From: Lumbricus rubellus
Lineage: Eukaryota > Annelida > Clitellata > Crassiclitellata > Lumbricidae
DNA length: 64,000 bases
Reading direction: 5' to 3'
Assembly (NCBI GenBank): GCA_945859605.1
Contig: OX243822.1
Span: 7,652,856-7,716,855, forward strand
The notes beneath the pieces were generated by a model. The model was not told where the DNA came from. It did no database searches and saw nothing but the letters and a program-made list of their open reading frames with translations. This document shows positions 11,101 to 18,249 of this stretch, one piece after another (position 1 is the stretch's first letter; each line of letters begins with the position of its first letter). The position numbers and the translations under genes were made by a program.

Positions 11101-11851
11101 TGAAACATTCTTCGTCGTCGTTTTTCATATTTATAATAGCCTTTTTATTAGCTAAGAAGCTGGGAAGTGGAATGTAAGAACTACCTCTTAAGGGGGTATA
11201 TTTTACCGTATTTATATCTAATTTTACAACAGCTTTAAATCTCCAATTACTTCCTTGCATCTGAAAACTAGCAATAGACTCCATGATTTTGTCTTTCTTT
11301 CTGCTGTATATTTCATTCAAGTCGGTTGCTTCTAAAATAACTTCTGCCCTGGAAACGAATGGTATATCCTCAGAAGTCACTATTCCAGATTTCATATCTA
11401 CTCGTTCCATAGTACAAGTAAGAACCAAATTAGTCTTTGTCTGGCGATTACTCGACAACAGATTAACTACCTGCGGTCTGACGAAATTAAGAAACGACGA
11501 GGCATCCATTCCATTAATTCCATCTATTCTATATTGCTTGGTAAATCCTTTAATAGCCGACGCCGTTTCTCGAATTTTAGTTTTATCAAATATCCTGGAA
11601 ACAGTTGACTTCAACGATTCGAGTTTTTCATTAACTGCTTTATTATCTCGTTCGGGTACATAACTAAGTAACCAATCCGCAAAATCATTTAATTTAGCTC
11701 TAACCCTATTTTTGTATTTTCTCTTAGGCGCTACTGGTTTGTATTTACCAGGTGTGGGTGTAAGCGTAGGAACCTTAATGTCAGGAACCGATGAGTCGAG
11801 CAAGTGTTCAACATGGTTCATGTTTCTTAAACTACTTTTCTTTAAATCCAT
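8165..11851 (-). CDS. POLB: Protein-primed family B DNA polymerase
   Basis: The 1228-residue uninterrupted polymerase should replicate the element by protein priming. Exonuclease motifs are FIVYADFESF (~residue 420), HNLSGYDCHLF (~567) and YNVSDVLLLAD (~729). Polymerase motif A is YLDANNLYGW (~830), motif B is KLMNNSVFGKT (~964) and motif C is FTDTDSL (~1061). A C2H2-type zinc site (CKRCMNGF...HNEYCKHH, ~375-395) precedes the exonuclease, and an HNH/endonuclease VII-like zinc segment (CHICEKPL...RDHCHLSG, ~520-545) is inserted between ExoI and ExoII. The long N-terminal ~370 residues may include the priming region (inference). All catalytic aspartates are intact. Confidence 0.96.
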   Translation of the reverse strand: MDLKKSSLRNMNHVEHLLDSSVPDIKVPTLTPTPGKYKPVAPKRKYKNRVRAKLNDFADWLLSYVPERDNKAVNEKLESLKSTVSRIFDKTKIRETASAIKGFTKQYRIDGINGMDASSFLNFVRPQVVNLLSSNRQTKTNLVLTCTMERVDMKSGIVTSEDIPFVSRAEVILEATDLNEIYSRKKDKIMESIASFQMQGSNWRFKAVVKLDINTVKYTPLRGSSYIPLPSFLANKKAIINMKNDDEECFKWCITRALNPVVKNPEKITKALKEQSKKLNWSGIEFPVATHANVIGKFERNNNISVNIFGYEKHVYPLYLSNCESDICVDLLLISDGEKKHYCWIKNFNRLMTFRTANSHYSAHYCKRCMNGFTTTEALNNHNEYCKHHNAQKIEMPEKGTMLSFKNYNNSMRVPFIVYADFESFVKPIDTCQPNPELSYTNKYQKHIPSSFCYHIKCFDDSVYSQDPVTFTAESEDDDVGQIFVDKLEENIKQIYNQFKFPKKMIFTEEDKKCFDGATICHICEKPLGEDRVRDHCHLSGKFRGAAHNICNVNYKVPKFFPVVFHNLSGYDCHLFIKKLRGNNGEKINCIPNNEEKYISFSREVVVDKFVNKEGKEITVKRELRFIDSFKFMASSLDALSRNLSKDQCKNIGKRYTGKKLDLLLRKGIYPYDYVDSFTTFNETELPPKSAFYSKLNDSNISDEDYEHAKTVWKEFGCKTFREYHDLYNVSDVLLLADVFENFRDVCMKNYTLDPAWYFTSPGLAWDAALKLTGVKLELLNDYDMILMLRQGMRGGVSTISNRYGKANNKYMSDFNSNENSTFITYLDANNLYGWAMIKNLPTHGFKWMNEDELNNWRSIPCILEVDLEYPKELHDLHNDFPLAPESIEINKVKKLIPNLNHKKKYVLHYDNLKLYESLGLKITKVHRGVLFEESDWLKKYIDLNTALRTKATNDFEKDFFKLMNNSVFGKTCENIENRVDVELVCQEERAIELAAKPNYERCTIFDENLIAVHMKKTKLYYNKPIYLGMCILDLSKTLMYEFHYNYIKDKYGNRAKLLFTDTDSLTYEIKTEDFYSDIAGDIKTRFDTSEYPRDHPSGIEVGVNKKVIGMFKDEASGKQIKEFIGLRAKLYSYKMAAGDEHKKCKGIKKNVVQKTITHEDYRDCLFTKKEQQRTMNVIRSYHHDIYTEEINKVALSADDDKRVIMEDGIHTLAYGHYSLKIFNQCLY

Positions 11852-11908
11852 TTTATCTTACCACGCAAAAATATTAAAATCCATAATACACTTCAATTTC
11901 ATACCTTT

Positions 11909-12238
11909 CTATCTCTCATACACTTTAATTTCGTATCTATCTCTCCAGACATTTCCGTTATGATAAGCTATGATGCCAGCACTCTGACCATACGCCTTAG
12001 CAGCTTTATACATCGATGGATACGAGGTAACAACGCCAGTCTCTCGATCTATAATATCTACTCTTCTCGGTTGTTTCCTGATACTACCCAACGTGTCATG
12101 TCTATATGACACAGACTTGTAGTCCGTCGGAAGAATATTCTTTTCAATCAATACAGCTATCATTTGAGGTTTGTTGAGATGCGAAGTGCCTGTAACATCG
12201 TGATGCTTGGCTAACATTCTAAGCTCTGGTAGCTTCAT
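11909..12238 (-). CDS. Small SAP/NUMOD-like DNA-binding protein
   Basis: The 109-residue protein starts with a SAP-like helix-extension-helix (LPELRMLAKHHDVTGTSHLN, then PQMIAVLIEKN). Its C-terminal half (DRETGVVTSYPSMYKAAKAYGQS) resembles a NUMOD1-type helix-turn-helix. Both are DNA-binding modules, so a role in regulation, replication or packaging is plausible but not shown. It lies between the polymerase and the major capsid gene on the same strand and starts directly after a TATATATT leader. Confidence 0.6.
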   Translation of the reverse strand: MKLPELRMLAKHHDVTGTSHLNKPQMIAVLIEKNILPTDYKSVSYRHDTLGSIRKQPRRVDIIDRETGVVTSYPSMYKAAKAYGQSAGIIAYHNGNVWRDRYEIKVYER

Positions 12239-12254
12239 AATATATAAGTATTCT

Positions 12255-13565
12255 TTAAATCAATTTTCCATACACTACACTCATTTTCTGCCCATCCGAT
12301 TGGAACTGCAGCAACCTATCTGAAATTACGACAGCATACGCTTCTGTGTCGGCTGGCACTGCTGCATTGAAAAGAGCCTTAATCTGAATATCAACGACTG
12401 ACGATTTCAAACGCTCGGATTGTTTGCTTACATCGAACACGAACAACGGATATAATTCTTTATAATCAACAGGTGTTATATTTCCTTGCGTAATCAACTT
12501 ATCCATACCATAGAATTTTTGACTAAAGGAGGACGCGTCTCTGTACGCTCTGGAGAATTGTTGATTAGGAAACGATAGGTTATGATCTACAGCTGGATAT
12601 CTTTCTTGATTCATCATAACATAAATGTTCTTGAGATCACAGTGATTAAAGAGTGCTGGATTACTTTCCTGATTACCGCTACGGTCCGTCTGAAATCCAA
12701 CGATGATATATCTAGGTTTCTCAGGTGATGTTTTTACGCTAAGACGCCAACTGAAACTTGTCGACTGAGGAACTGTTATAGTGTCGCATTGACGAGCTCT
12801 ATACGCAACTGGCAACGTTAATTTTGATTCAATCGTCTTATACAACTGCATTCGTTCCATGTCGGAAGGAATAACGTGCGGAATAAACCATGAAATTTTG
12901 TTTATCGCAACTTTTCCAGCAGCTGCAGCGTTATCTCGGAATATTGCATCATCGTCCGCTTTACGAACTAAAGTCAGCGTCTGTTTGAAGCCGTAAATAA
13001 TCTTGTCGTAATCATCGCAAAACCCGAAAATATGCTTCAACGGAACAATAAAGCTGAACATTCCTTTAGTGTTTGGTTTGCGAATGAGAAAGCTTTGTCT
13101 AGTGGCAAATCCGGGGTTATCCGCAATAACAGCAGTCGCTGCAGTGTCTTTATACCACAGCTGATTTAAGCCTTGAGTCAACTGAAAATCGTTTGGATAC
13201 GTAAGTAAACCGAGCATCGTTGTAGCTTGACCCGGATGAAATAGCGTTTCGATTTCTTGATTAGATAACTGATAGGATATTTGACTGAATAGATACATAA
13301 GCCCATTATTCGTAAGAGCGACTAAATCGGCATTAACGTATGCGGTGTCATCGGCTTTAATTAGTCTTCCTTCGAATTGTAGATATGACTCTGCTGGGTG
13401 ACTGTATAAGTCTTGTAATTCAATATTTATTCTTATTTCACCAGAACTGTTAAGGTTAGTTCTCGCTACAGGTTCGTACTCGTGCCATTCGTATCGCTCG
13501 ATACCTTCATCGATCAGTGGTTGCTCTGTGAATCTTAGAATATCGGATTGCATTTTATTATACAT
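12255..13565 (-). CDS. MCP: Major capsid protein, double jelly-roll (PY type)
   Basis: The 436-residue protein sits where Polintons encode their hexon-like major capsid protein. Recognisable features are the N-terminal EYEPVARTNLNSSGEIRINIE strand region, FEGRLIKAD, the LVRKADDDAIFRD segment and the C-terminal VVDIQIKALFNAAVPADTEAYAV with a final GKLI. It should form pseudo-hexameric trimers in an icosahedral shell. The reading frame opens at 13565, but the second ATG at 13553 lies directly behind a TATA-like ATATGTATAATAAA leader of the type seen before neighbouring genes, so translation may start there. The fold assignment rests on family pattern and context, without a structure search. Confidence 0.88.
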   Translation of the reverse strand: MYNKMQSDILRFTEQPLIDEGIERYEWHEYEPVARTNLNSSGEIRINIELQDLYSHPAESYLQFEGRLIKADDTAYVNADLVALTNNGLMYLFSQISYQLSNQEIETLFHPGQATTMLGLLTYPNDFQLTQGLNQLWYKDTAATAVIADNPGFATRQSFLIRKPNTKGMFSFIVPLKHIFGFCDDYDKIIYGFKQTLTLVRKADDDAIFRDNAAAAGKVAINKISWFIPHVIPSDMERMQLYKTIESKLTLPVAYRARQCDTITVPQSTSFSWRLSVKTSPEKPRYIIVGFQTDRSGNQESNPALFNHCDLKNIYVMMNQERYPAVDHNLSFPNQQFSRAYRDASSFSQKFYGMDKLITQGNITPVDYKELYPLFVFDVSKQSERLKSSVVDIQIKALFNAAVPADTEAYAVVISDRLLQFQSDGQKMSVVYGKLI

Positions 13566-13589
13566 ATATTTTTAAATAAGAAAATATAT

Positions 13590-13943
13590 TTAAGCCATTT
13601 TCAAACCACCTCCGTTTAAACGTTTTACGAGATCTTGAATTCTAATAGCTCCACCCGTCATTTCTGGATTCGATCCTAGTAATCTAGCTAGAATGACTTT
13701 AGTTTCCTGAGTTATCGGCTGCTGAACGGGAGCTTTAGGGAGTATCTTATTGAGTAATCGTTTTCCAACGTCGATCGCCTTATCCTTAGCAACACTCCCA
13801 ATCTCTTTGACGGCTGTGCTCGCAATTTGTTTGGCTGCATTCGATGTCAGTAGTCTCTTGAGAAATCCTGCAATGGAATCGAATATTCCTGCTCCACCGA
13901 CAACGTGTACTTTTTTATAACTTCTTCTCGCAAGGACCAGCAT
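13590..13943 (-). CDS. Small basic virion-type protein with adenain sites
   Basis: The 117-residue basic protein is dominated by amphipathic helices (GIFDSIAGFLKRLL, residues 19-32). Three motifs fit the adenovirus-protease consensus: VVGG-A (14-18, loose), MTGG-A (95-99) and LNGG-G (109-113, both strict). A basic leader, a cleavage site and then an amphipathic helix recall adenovirus protein VI, a membrane-active internal capsid protein. This analogy is inferred from architecture, not sequence identity. It is encoded directly upstream of the major capsid gene (24 bp). Confidence 0.6.
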   Translation of the reverse strand: MLVLARRSYKKVHVVGGAGIFDSIAGFLKRLLTSNAAKQIASTAVKEIGSVAKDKAIDVGKRLLNKILPKAPVQQPITQETKVILARLLGSNPEMTGGAIRIQDLVKRLNGGGLKMA

Positions 13944-13950
13944 TTCTATA

Positions 13951-14020
13951 TCATCAATTTTTAAATTAGATCATCAATTTTTAAATTAGATCATCAATTT
14001 TTAAATTAGATCATCAATTT
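13951..14020. repeat. 20-bp tandem repeat between two Polinton genes
   Basis: Three perfect copies of TCATCAATTTTTAAATTAGA run from 13951 to 14010, with a partial fourth to 14020. The array overlaps the last codons of the gene at 14006-14905 and forms the leader of the gene ending at 13943. It may have copied a gene-end/leader unit. Confidence 0.9.
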
Positions 14021-14905
14021 TTTATATTCATCTTTGGTTATCACTCCCTGTCTTAGTAACTCATCCGTCATACCTACAATTTCATTTCTTACTCCTGTAT
14101 TTCCCGCTTTGTAGCTATATATTCGCAACTCTAATTGTTTTACTAATTCGTTAGGATCTGAAGGAATGGTAATTATTCCGCTTCCTGTTTTACCTCTTAA
14201 CTTCATGTAATCGTCCCATATGGGTTTTATTATCTGTTTATATTTTACACTTCTAGACGATTTAGGTTTGTTTGGTTTATTTGGCTGACTCATGGCATTC
14301 GTTTTAGTTAGAATCTCGGCGTATTCTTCGAGATCACGATTATCATAAATTGATCTGTTTGGACTAGCTAACGTTAACAATTCCCATAATCCTGGAGTTC
14401 CTTGATAAGTTGTGGTTCCAACTGTAATATCATTTCCTTGGATTGAGGTTTCGCTGTCACCGATGTAGAATTTTCCATCTCTTGATCTTAATCCGAATGT
14501 TGTATCCACAAGTCTTCTATCGGAAGCATATTTTTTAAGGTATTCAACTGCAATATTTCCTAATTCTAACCTTCTAATGTCTTCTACTGGGTCATCGTCA
14601 TCGTACGCCTCTATAGACGGATACTGGGGAAATTGAATGGTTTTCAACGAATCTGGAAGTGATTTTAGAGCGAGTGATGTTGCTGCAGAGTTATCTTTTA
14701 TTGTCGACAGCAAAGCGTTTTGTTCTTTCGAAATTGCTGATTGAGAGTCGACTATTGGTTTGTAGATTTTCGTTAATTCTCGTTGAAGTCCAAGATCATC
14801 TATTCTCTCTGAGAGAAAGTTTTGTTTAATATTTTTTTTCGTTTTTAAAAACTCTTCGATAATAAAATCTCTTTTTGCAGGATCGCTAATTTTCAGTAGT
14901 GACAT
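14006..14905 (-). CDS. Conserved Polinton protein of unknown function
   Basis: The 299-residue protein has a coiled-coil-prone N-terminus (residues 1-75), an acidic patch EAYDDDDPVED (~100-110), and a central domain with TFGLRSRDGKFYIGDS and TTYQGTPGLWELLTLASP (~170-190). The GTxGLWxLLT signature is, to my knowledge, widespread in invertebrate Polinton-encoded proteins without a known role. A Pro/Lys/Asn-rich linker (MSQPNKPNKPKSSRS) follows. The C-terminus is helical. Position among capsid genes suggests a virion component or assembly factor. Confidence 0.6.
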   Translation of the reverse strand: MSLLKISDPAKRDFIIEEFLKTKKNIKQNFLSERIDDLGLQRELTKIYKPIVDSQSAISKEQNALLSTIKDNSAATSLALKSLPDSLKTIQFPQYPSIEAYDDDDPVEDIRRLELGNIAVEYLKKYASDRRLVDTTFGLRSRDGKFYIGDSETSIQGNDITVGTTTYQGTPGLWELLTLASPNRSIYDNRDLEEYAEILTKTNAMSQPNKPNKPKSSRSVKYKQIIKPIWDDYMKLRGKTGSGIITIPSDPNELVKQLELRIYSYKAGNTGVRNEIVGMTDELLRQGVITKDEYKKLMI

Positions 14906-14921
14906 TTTTTATTATAATGTT

Positions 14922-14984
14922 TAAAACGTAACGTAAAACGTAAACGTAAAACGTAAACATAAAACGTAAACGTAAAACGTACAC
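14922..14984. repeat. Tandem AAAACGTAAACGT repeat upstream of the 299-residue gene
   Basis: About five degenerate copies of a 12-13 bp CGTAAA-rich unit fill the gap between the genes at 14006-14905 and 14986-15372. It could be a promoter or replication element, or slippage in a leader. This is the longest non-coding gap in the virion cluster. Confidence 0.8.
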
Positions 14985-14985
14985 G

Positions 14986-15372
14986 TTATGCATCGTAGTA
15001 ATTAACATAACATATGGAGTCTTTTTCGTTTATAGTAACTGGTGAATCTGAGTTGTTTTGAATTGTAATTATTATATCCTCTGCGTCCTCTAGGACAGTA
15101 CCATCTTGAAGACTCAGTCTGAGTTGTTTCAACTTCTGTCTAAGAGAGACTAGACACATTCCACTGGTCATTCGGACTCCAAGGCCTACTTCTACTGTAA
15201 TATTTGTCTTTGGTTCAATCGTTATCGCTTGCTGAGCAAAAATCTCATATCTATCGCCTGCTCGTTGTCTTGCAGGAGCGTGAGTGACCACTTTAGGCAA
15301 CCAAATTATTGTACTCACACGAGGCTTCCGTTTGGTGATAAATTTGTGTATTGGGTGACCGTATCCAGACAT
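14986..15372 (-). CDS. dUTPase-fold-like protein
   Basis: The 128-residue protein has an arrangement like trimeric dUTPases: YEIFAQQAITIEP (~43-55), TVEVGLGVRM (~59-68), then GTVLEDAEDIIITIQNNSD and a final EKDSICYVN. The positions corresponding to the catalytic Tyr-containing motif are not conserved, so it is probably non-enzymatic. It begins MSGYG, which fits the adenain consensus. The alternative is a virion protein with an unrelated beta fold. It is in the capsid cluster, 16 bp from the next gene, after a TTATATAA leader. Confidence 0.45.
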   Translation of the reverse strand: MSGYGHPIHKFITKRKPRVSTIIWLPKVVTHAPARQRAGDRYEIFAQQAITIEPKTNITVEVGLGVRMTSGMCLVSLRQKLKQLRLSLQDGTVLEDAEDIIITIQNNSDSPVTINEKDSICYVNYYDA

Positions 15373-15388
15373 TTATATAAGAGATTGT

Positions 15389-16030
15389 TTAAAGTAACAT
15401 TCCAAGAATAGGAATATTTTTAAATGGTGAATTGGGACCAAGTATAAGACCTTCACCGCTGATATATCCTGTTCCTCTTTTCATAAACAAACCAGAACCC
15501 GTTATTGAAGTACCCTTTTTCCACGGAGATAGAAAAAGACCTTCCCCAGCAGGTCTTATCTTACAGCATATTCCTCCTTTCTTTACGTAGAGCACGCCAG
15601 ATCCACTTTGTGAGATCGAAGATCCACTCATCTGTGAGATCGAAGATCCACTAATTTTATCGACAATTTTGGAACCAGCTGCAGAACCCAATCCTGTTAA
15701 GGCTCCTGTGGCTAAACTCGGAAGAACACTAGACAGAAGAAACTTTCCGGCTGTTGCTAAGAACGGTAGAATAGCGCCAATAAATCCGCCTTCGACTCTC
15801 GCATTGTCTTCTAATTGCTTTTTACCCATTTTAATTGTCAAACCAGTTCCATTCTGATACGCTTTAGTTAACTTGTTAATTTGCCTCTGGTTTAGAGCTA
15901 ATACGTGCTCACCAGTTATATCTCCATGAGAAAGTCTTATACTCACTCCAGTTCCTACTTGAACAGCTCGCTTAATCTTCTCTTTTTGCCCTTCAGAAAT
16001 ATTAACTTTGACCTTAGCGTAAGCGCTCAT
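15389..16030 (-). CDS. Glycine-rich virion-type protein with hydrophobic segment
   Basis: The 213-residue protein has two N-terminal repeats ending in QVGTGVSIRLS (24-34) and QNGTGLTIKMG (59-69), a long hydrophobic stretch at about 82-118 (FIGAILPFLATAGKFLLS...), and a C-terminal string of GSG-type motifs. At least six pentamers fit the adenain pattern: QVGTG, QNGTG, LTGLG, QSGSG, ITGSG and ISGEG. Such proteins are common in Polintons and resemble adenovirus core/membrane-lytic precursors. It likely enters the particle and is cut by the element's protease (inference). ISGSS/MSGSS is duplicated at 127-138. Confidence 0.65.
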   Translation of the reverse strand: MSAYAKVKVNISEGQKEKIKRAVQVGTGVSIRLSHGDITGEHVLALNQRQINKLTKAYQNGTGLTIKMGKKQLEDNARVEGGFIGAILPFLATAGKFLLSSVLPSLATGALTGLGSAAGSKIVDKISGSSISQMSGSSISQSGSGVLYVKKGGICCKIRPAGEGLFLSPWKKGTSITGSGLFMKRGTGYISGEGLILGPNSPFKNIPILGMLL

Positions 16031-16054
16031 CTTATATTAAATATAAACTTTAAA

Positions 16055-16828
16055 TTAAACCTCTCTTATGTGAAATCGTATCGACAATTCCTCACCTCTT
16101 AAATTAATTAGTTTTCCATTTTGGTCTATTAGTTTTGTTTCCATCGATGAAATAGAGTATAGCGTTATTGGAAGATAAACCAGATTATGAGGAGATTCGA
16201 TTATCTTATAACCAGGCCCGACCGATGGAAAGAAAGAATAAATTATGTTCTCCGTAGTTCCGTTGGCATACGATGATCCTATTATATCACTGGTAACACG
16301 TAAACTATTCACGCTGTTTATATCGACTATGTGCTCGGATTCGTTATATCCTTCGGAGTATACACGACTCTGAAATCCTAGAACGGTGCTAATTGAATTT
16401 GGTACTGTAAAATCAACTTTATAGTTCTCATCAATTTCCAAAACAGCCTTCAAAGTATTGTTATTTGGTTGCAACTTTATACATTGACCATGACCTTCTT
16501 CCTTTAAAATTCTCTGTATGTATTCGTTTAAGTCATCGATTTCATAGCAACCGGTTGGAATGTCTAAATCTTTCCACGTTACACCGTTATCTGACGAATA
16601 TACAAATTTATTATTTGTTTCGTCTATATTAGGAAAACTGTAGTACGTTTCAAGATTAACAAGGGCCATTTCATAAGTTTTACTTTTGTCCAGTTCGATT
16701 AGTGGATTAAATTTCGTTCGAATTCGTGTGCTCCTTTCGCTCAACAAAATGCAAAAGGATTCTTTAGCTTCTGTGTTGCGTGCAATCGTTTGAGTAGTAG
16801 ATAAAATTTCGTCAAGAATGGTTTCCAT
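16055..16828 (-). CDS. Penton-like minor capsid protein, single jelly-roll (PX type)
   Basis: The 257-residue protein carries a pattern typical of Polinton minor capsid proteins: TKFNPLIELDKSKTYEMALV, then YYSFPNIDETNNKF, and GCYEIDDLNEYIQRIL (residues ~35-120), followed by beta-rich sequence. It is predicted to form the vertex pentamers. It lies between the packaging ATPase and the glycine-rich protein on the same strand, consistent with a capsid operon-like cluster. Assignment is by recognised pattern and context. Confidence 0.82.
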   Translation of the reverse strand: METILDEILSTTQTIARNTEAKESFCILLSERSTRIRTKFNPLIELDKSKTYEMALVNLETYYSFPNIDETNNKFVYSSDNGVTWKDLDIPTGCYEIDDLNEYIQRILKEEGHGQCIKLQPNNNTLKAVLEIDENYKVDFTVPNSISTVLGFQSRVYSEGYNESEHIVDINSVNSLRVTSDIIGSSYANGTTENIIYSFFPSVGPGYKIIESPHNLVYLPITLYSISSMETKLIDQNGKLINLRGEELSIRFHIREV

Positions 16829-16894
16829 TTTAGATAGCTATTTTTAAACCTAGAATATAAAATCTTAAATTTTGTTATCATTTTATTATTGCTT

Positions 16895-17671
16895 TTATTT
16901 AATGTAAAATGTATCTAATCCAGATCTGTACCTGCCCTTATTTGTTTTACTAGTAAGGTCTATAACCACAAAACCATGCGTTTCATCCCACGCAGTTTTG
17001 CATAGTTTTCGAAATTCTTCAATAGTCATATCATCTACGCCTATATGATCGCTGTATATATGATTAATATTTTTGAGGTCTTGAGGGAATAGACATATAA
17101 AGTTAGCATTCTCTCTTATAGTTTGTCTAGGTAGCTTGAAATAATTTTGTGCTAGGTAAAAGCAGTCTACATTACTATGCCTACCTCTTATATAATACGA
17201 TTCGCATTTATTTTGTCGCTCTAACTGTAAATCATCAAAAATCATGAGATTCTTCTTATCTCGACTTAAGTCTCGTGGATCTGGAACATCTTCAGAGGTT
17301 TCAAAGAACTTGCATTCTATATCCGATTTCTTTTCCATGTTTTTAGACATTTCCTCGACTACGGCGGTCGGTGATACATTTAATTTCATTATCTCATCGC
17401 GATTATCAAAAAGTCTTATAATTGCTTCCTTTGGTAATTTCTCTTCGAATGCTTTCTTGAGTATCTTGTATTCTGATTGAAAAAGCGATTTTCCAAAGAT
17501 TTGCAAGTTATCATAGTCTAACCAACCAGGTCTCAGTAATAAATTAAGTAGTAATATTGTCTTGCCGCATTGAGACTTACCGACGATCAAACCTCTGATG
17601 CTTCTTGGTAGGAGAGGACTGTTAAAGCGTTTAGATGTATCTTCATTCCACGATAGGTCTTGGACTTCCAT
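16895..17671 (-). CDS. ATPase: Genome-packaging ATPase (A32/FtsK-HerA type)
   Basis: The 258-residue P-loop ATPase shows Walker A VGKSQCGKT (~31-39) and Walker B NLMIFDD (~140-146), followed by GRHSNVDCFYLAQNYFKLP, a sensor-like segment typical of viral packaging ATPases. It should pump the element's DNA into capsids. It starts 20 bp from the divergently transcribed phospholipase gene, so the two share one tiny AT-rich promoter region. Confidence 0.93.
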   Translation of the reverse strand: MEVQDLSWNEDTSKRFNSPLLPRSIRGLIVGKSQCGKTILLLNLLLRPGWLDYDNLQIFGKSLFQSEYKILKKAFEEKLPKEAIIRLFDNRDEIMKLNVSPTAVVEEMSKNMEKKSDIECKFFETSEDVPDPRDLSRDKKNLMIFDDLQLERQNKCESYYIRGRHSNVDCFYLAQNYFKLPRQTIRENANFICLFPQDLKNINHIYSDHIGVDDMTIEEFRKLCKTAWDETHGFVVIDLTSKTNKGRYRSGLDTFYIK

Positions 17672-17691
17672 TTTAATTATATTATATTAAA
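17672..17691. promoter_or_regulatory. Bidirectional AT-only promoter between ATPase and PLA2 genes
   Basis: The 20-bp gap consists only of A and T, is nearly palindromic (TTTAATTATATTATATTAAA), and has an ATG on each side. Comparable TATATAA-like strings directly precede the starts at 6579, 7718, 8160, 12238, 13553, 15372 and 16030. That supports a compact element-specific promoter design. Confidence 0.55.
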
Positions 17692-18249
17692 ATGGAGCAC
17701 AGCTCGTATTGCGTAAAATGTAAGCGACAAACTGAGTGTAGAGATATTCAACGAGTTGTCAGTAAGAATGGCAGACCTATGCTTAGATGTGTATGTGTTG
17801 AGTGTGGCGCTAGAAAAACTCAGTTTACTAAAATGTCCACCGCTACAGGTGGTGATTTGGTCTCAGCTCTCAATTCTGCTACTTCTAATATTAAACTTCC
17901 ATGGGCAAAGTACCCTGGTGAACTACATCTTCCAGGACATTCTTTCACGGGTCCAGGAACTCGATTGGATTTGCGATTGAATAGTGATGGAACACCTAAA
18001 GACTGGAGCAAACCAGTAGATAGGGTTGATGCAGCAGCCTACCGTCACGACCTAGCTTACGCTAAACATACTGATACAGCAGGGAGAAACGTCGCTGACA
18101 GAGCTATGATAGATGAATTAAATAATATACCTAATCCTTCTTTCCGCGAACGAATTGAACGATCTATAGTTAAACCAATTTTATCAACGAAAACCCATTT
18201 TGGAATGGGGTTGAAAAAAAGCTCTGAGATGGACAGACCAACTTGCTGA
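17692..18249 (+). CDS. PLA2: Zinc-ribbon/phospholipase A2 protein (Polinton)
   Basis: The 185-residue protein starts with a zinc ribbon (YCVKCKRQ...CVCVECG, residues 6-40) followed by a phospholipase A2 core. The calcium-loop-like FTGPGTRLD lies at ~85-93, and the catalytic HD pair is in DAAAYRHDLAYAKH (~112-125), the layout of parvovirus-VP1-type PLA2. It probably breaches endosomal or other membranes during entry (inference from family). The frame stops at 18249, in a region where the integrase frame is already open. The two frames differ by one base and overlap at an A7 run (18214-18220). Confidence 0.8.
   Translation: MEHSSYCVKCKRQTECRDIQRVVSKNGRPMLRCVCVECGARKTQFTKMSTATGGDLVSALNSATSNIKLPWAKYPGELHLPGHSFTGPGTRLDLRLNSDGTPKDWSKPVDRVDAAAYRHDLAYAKHTDTAGRNVADRAMIDELNNIPNPSFRERIERSIVKPILSTKTHFGMGLKKSSEMDRPTC

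Noticed and set aside
8375..11663. Plus-strand frames of 60-127 codons opposite the polymerase gene
   Set aside because: Antisense shadows of an intact 1228-codon gene with all polymerase motifs; no domain signals of their own.
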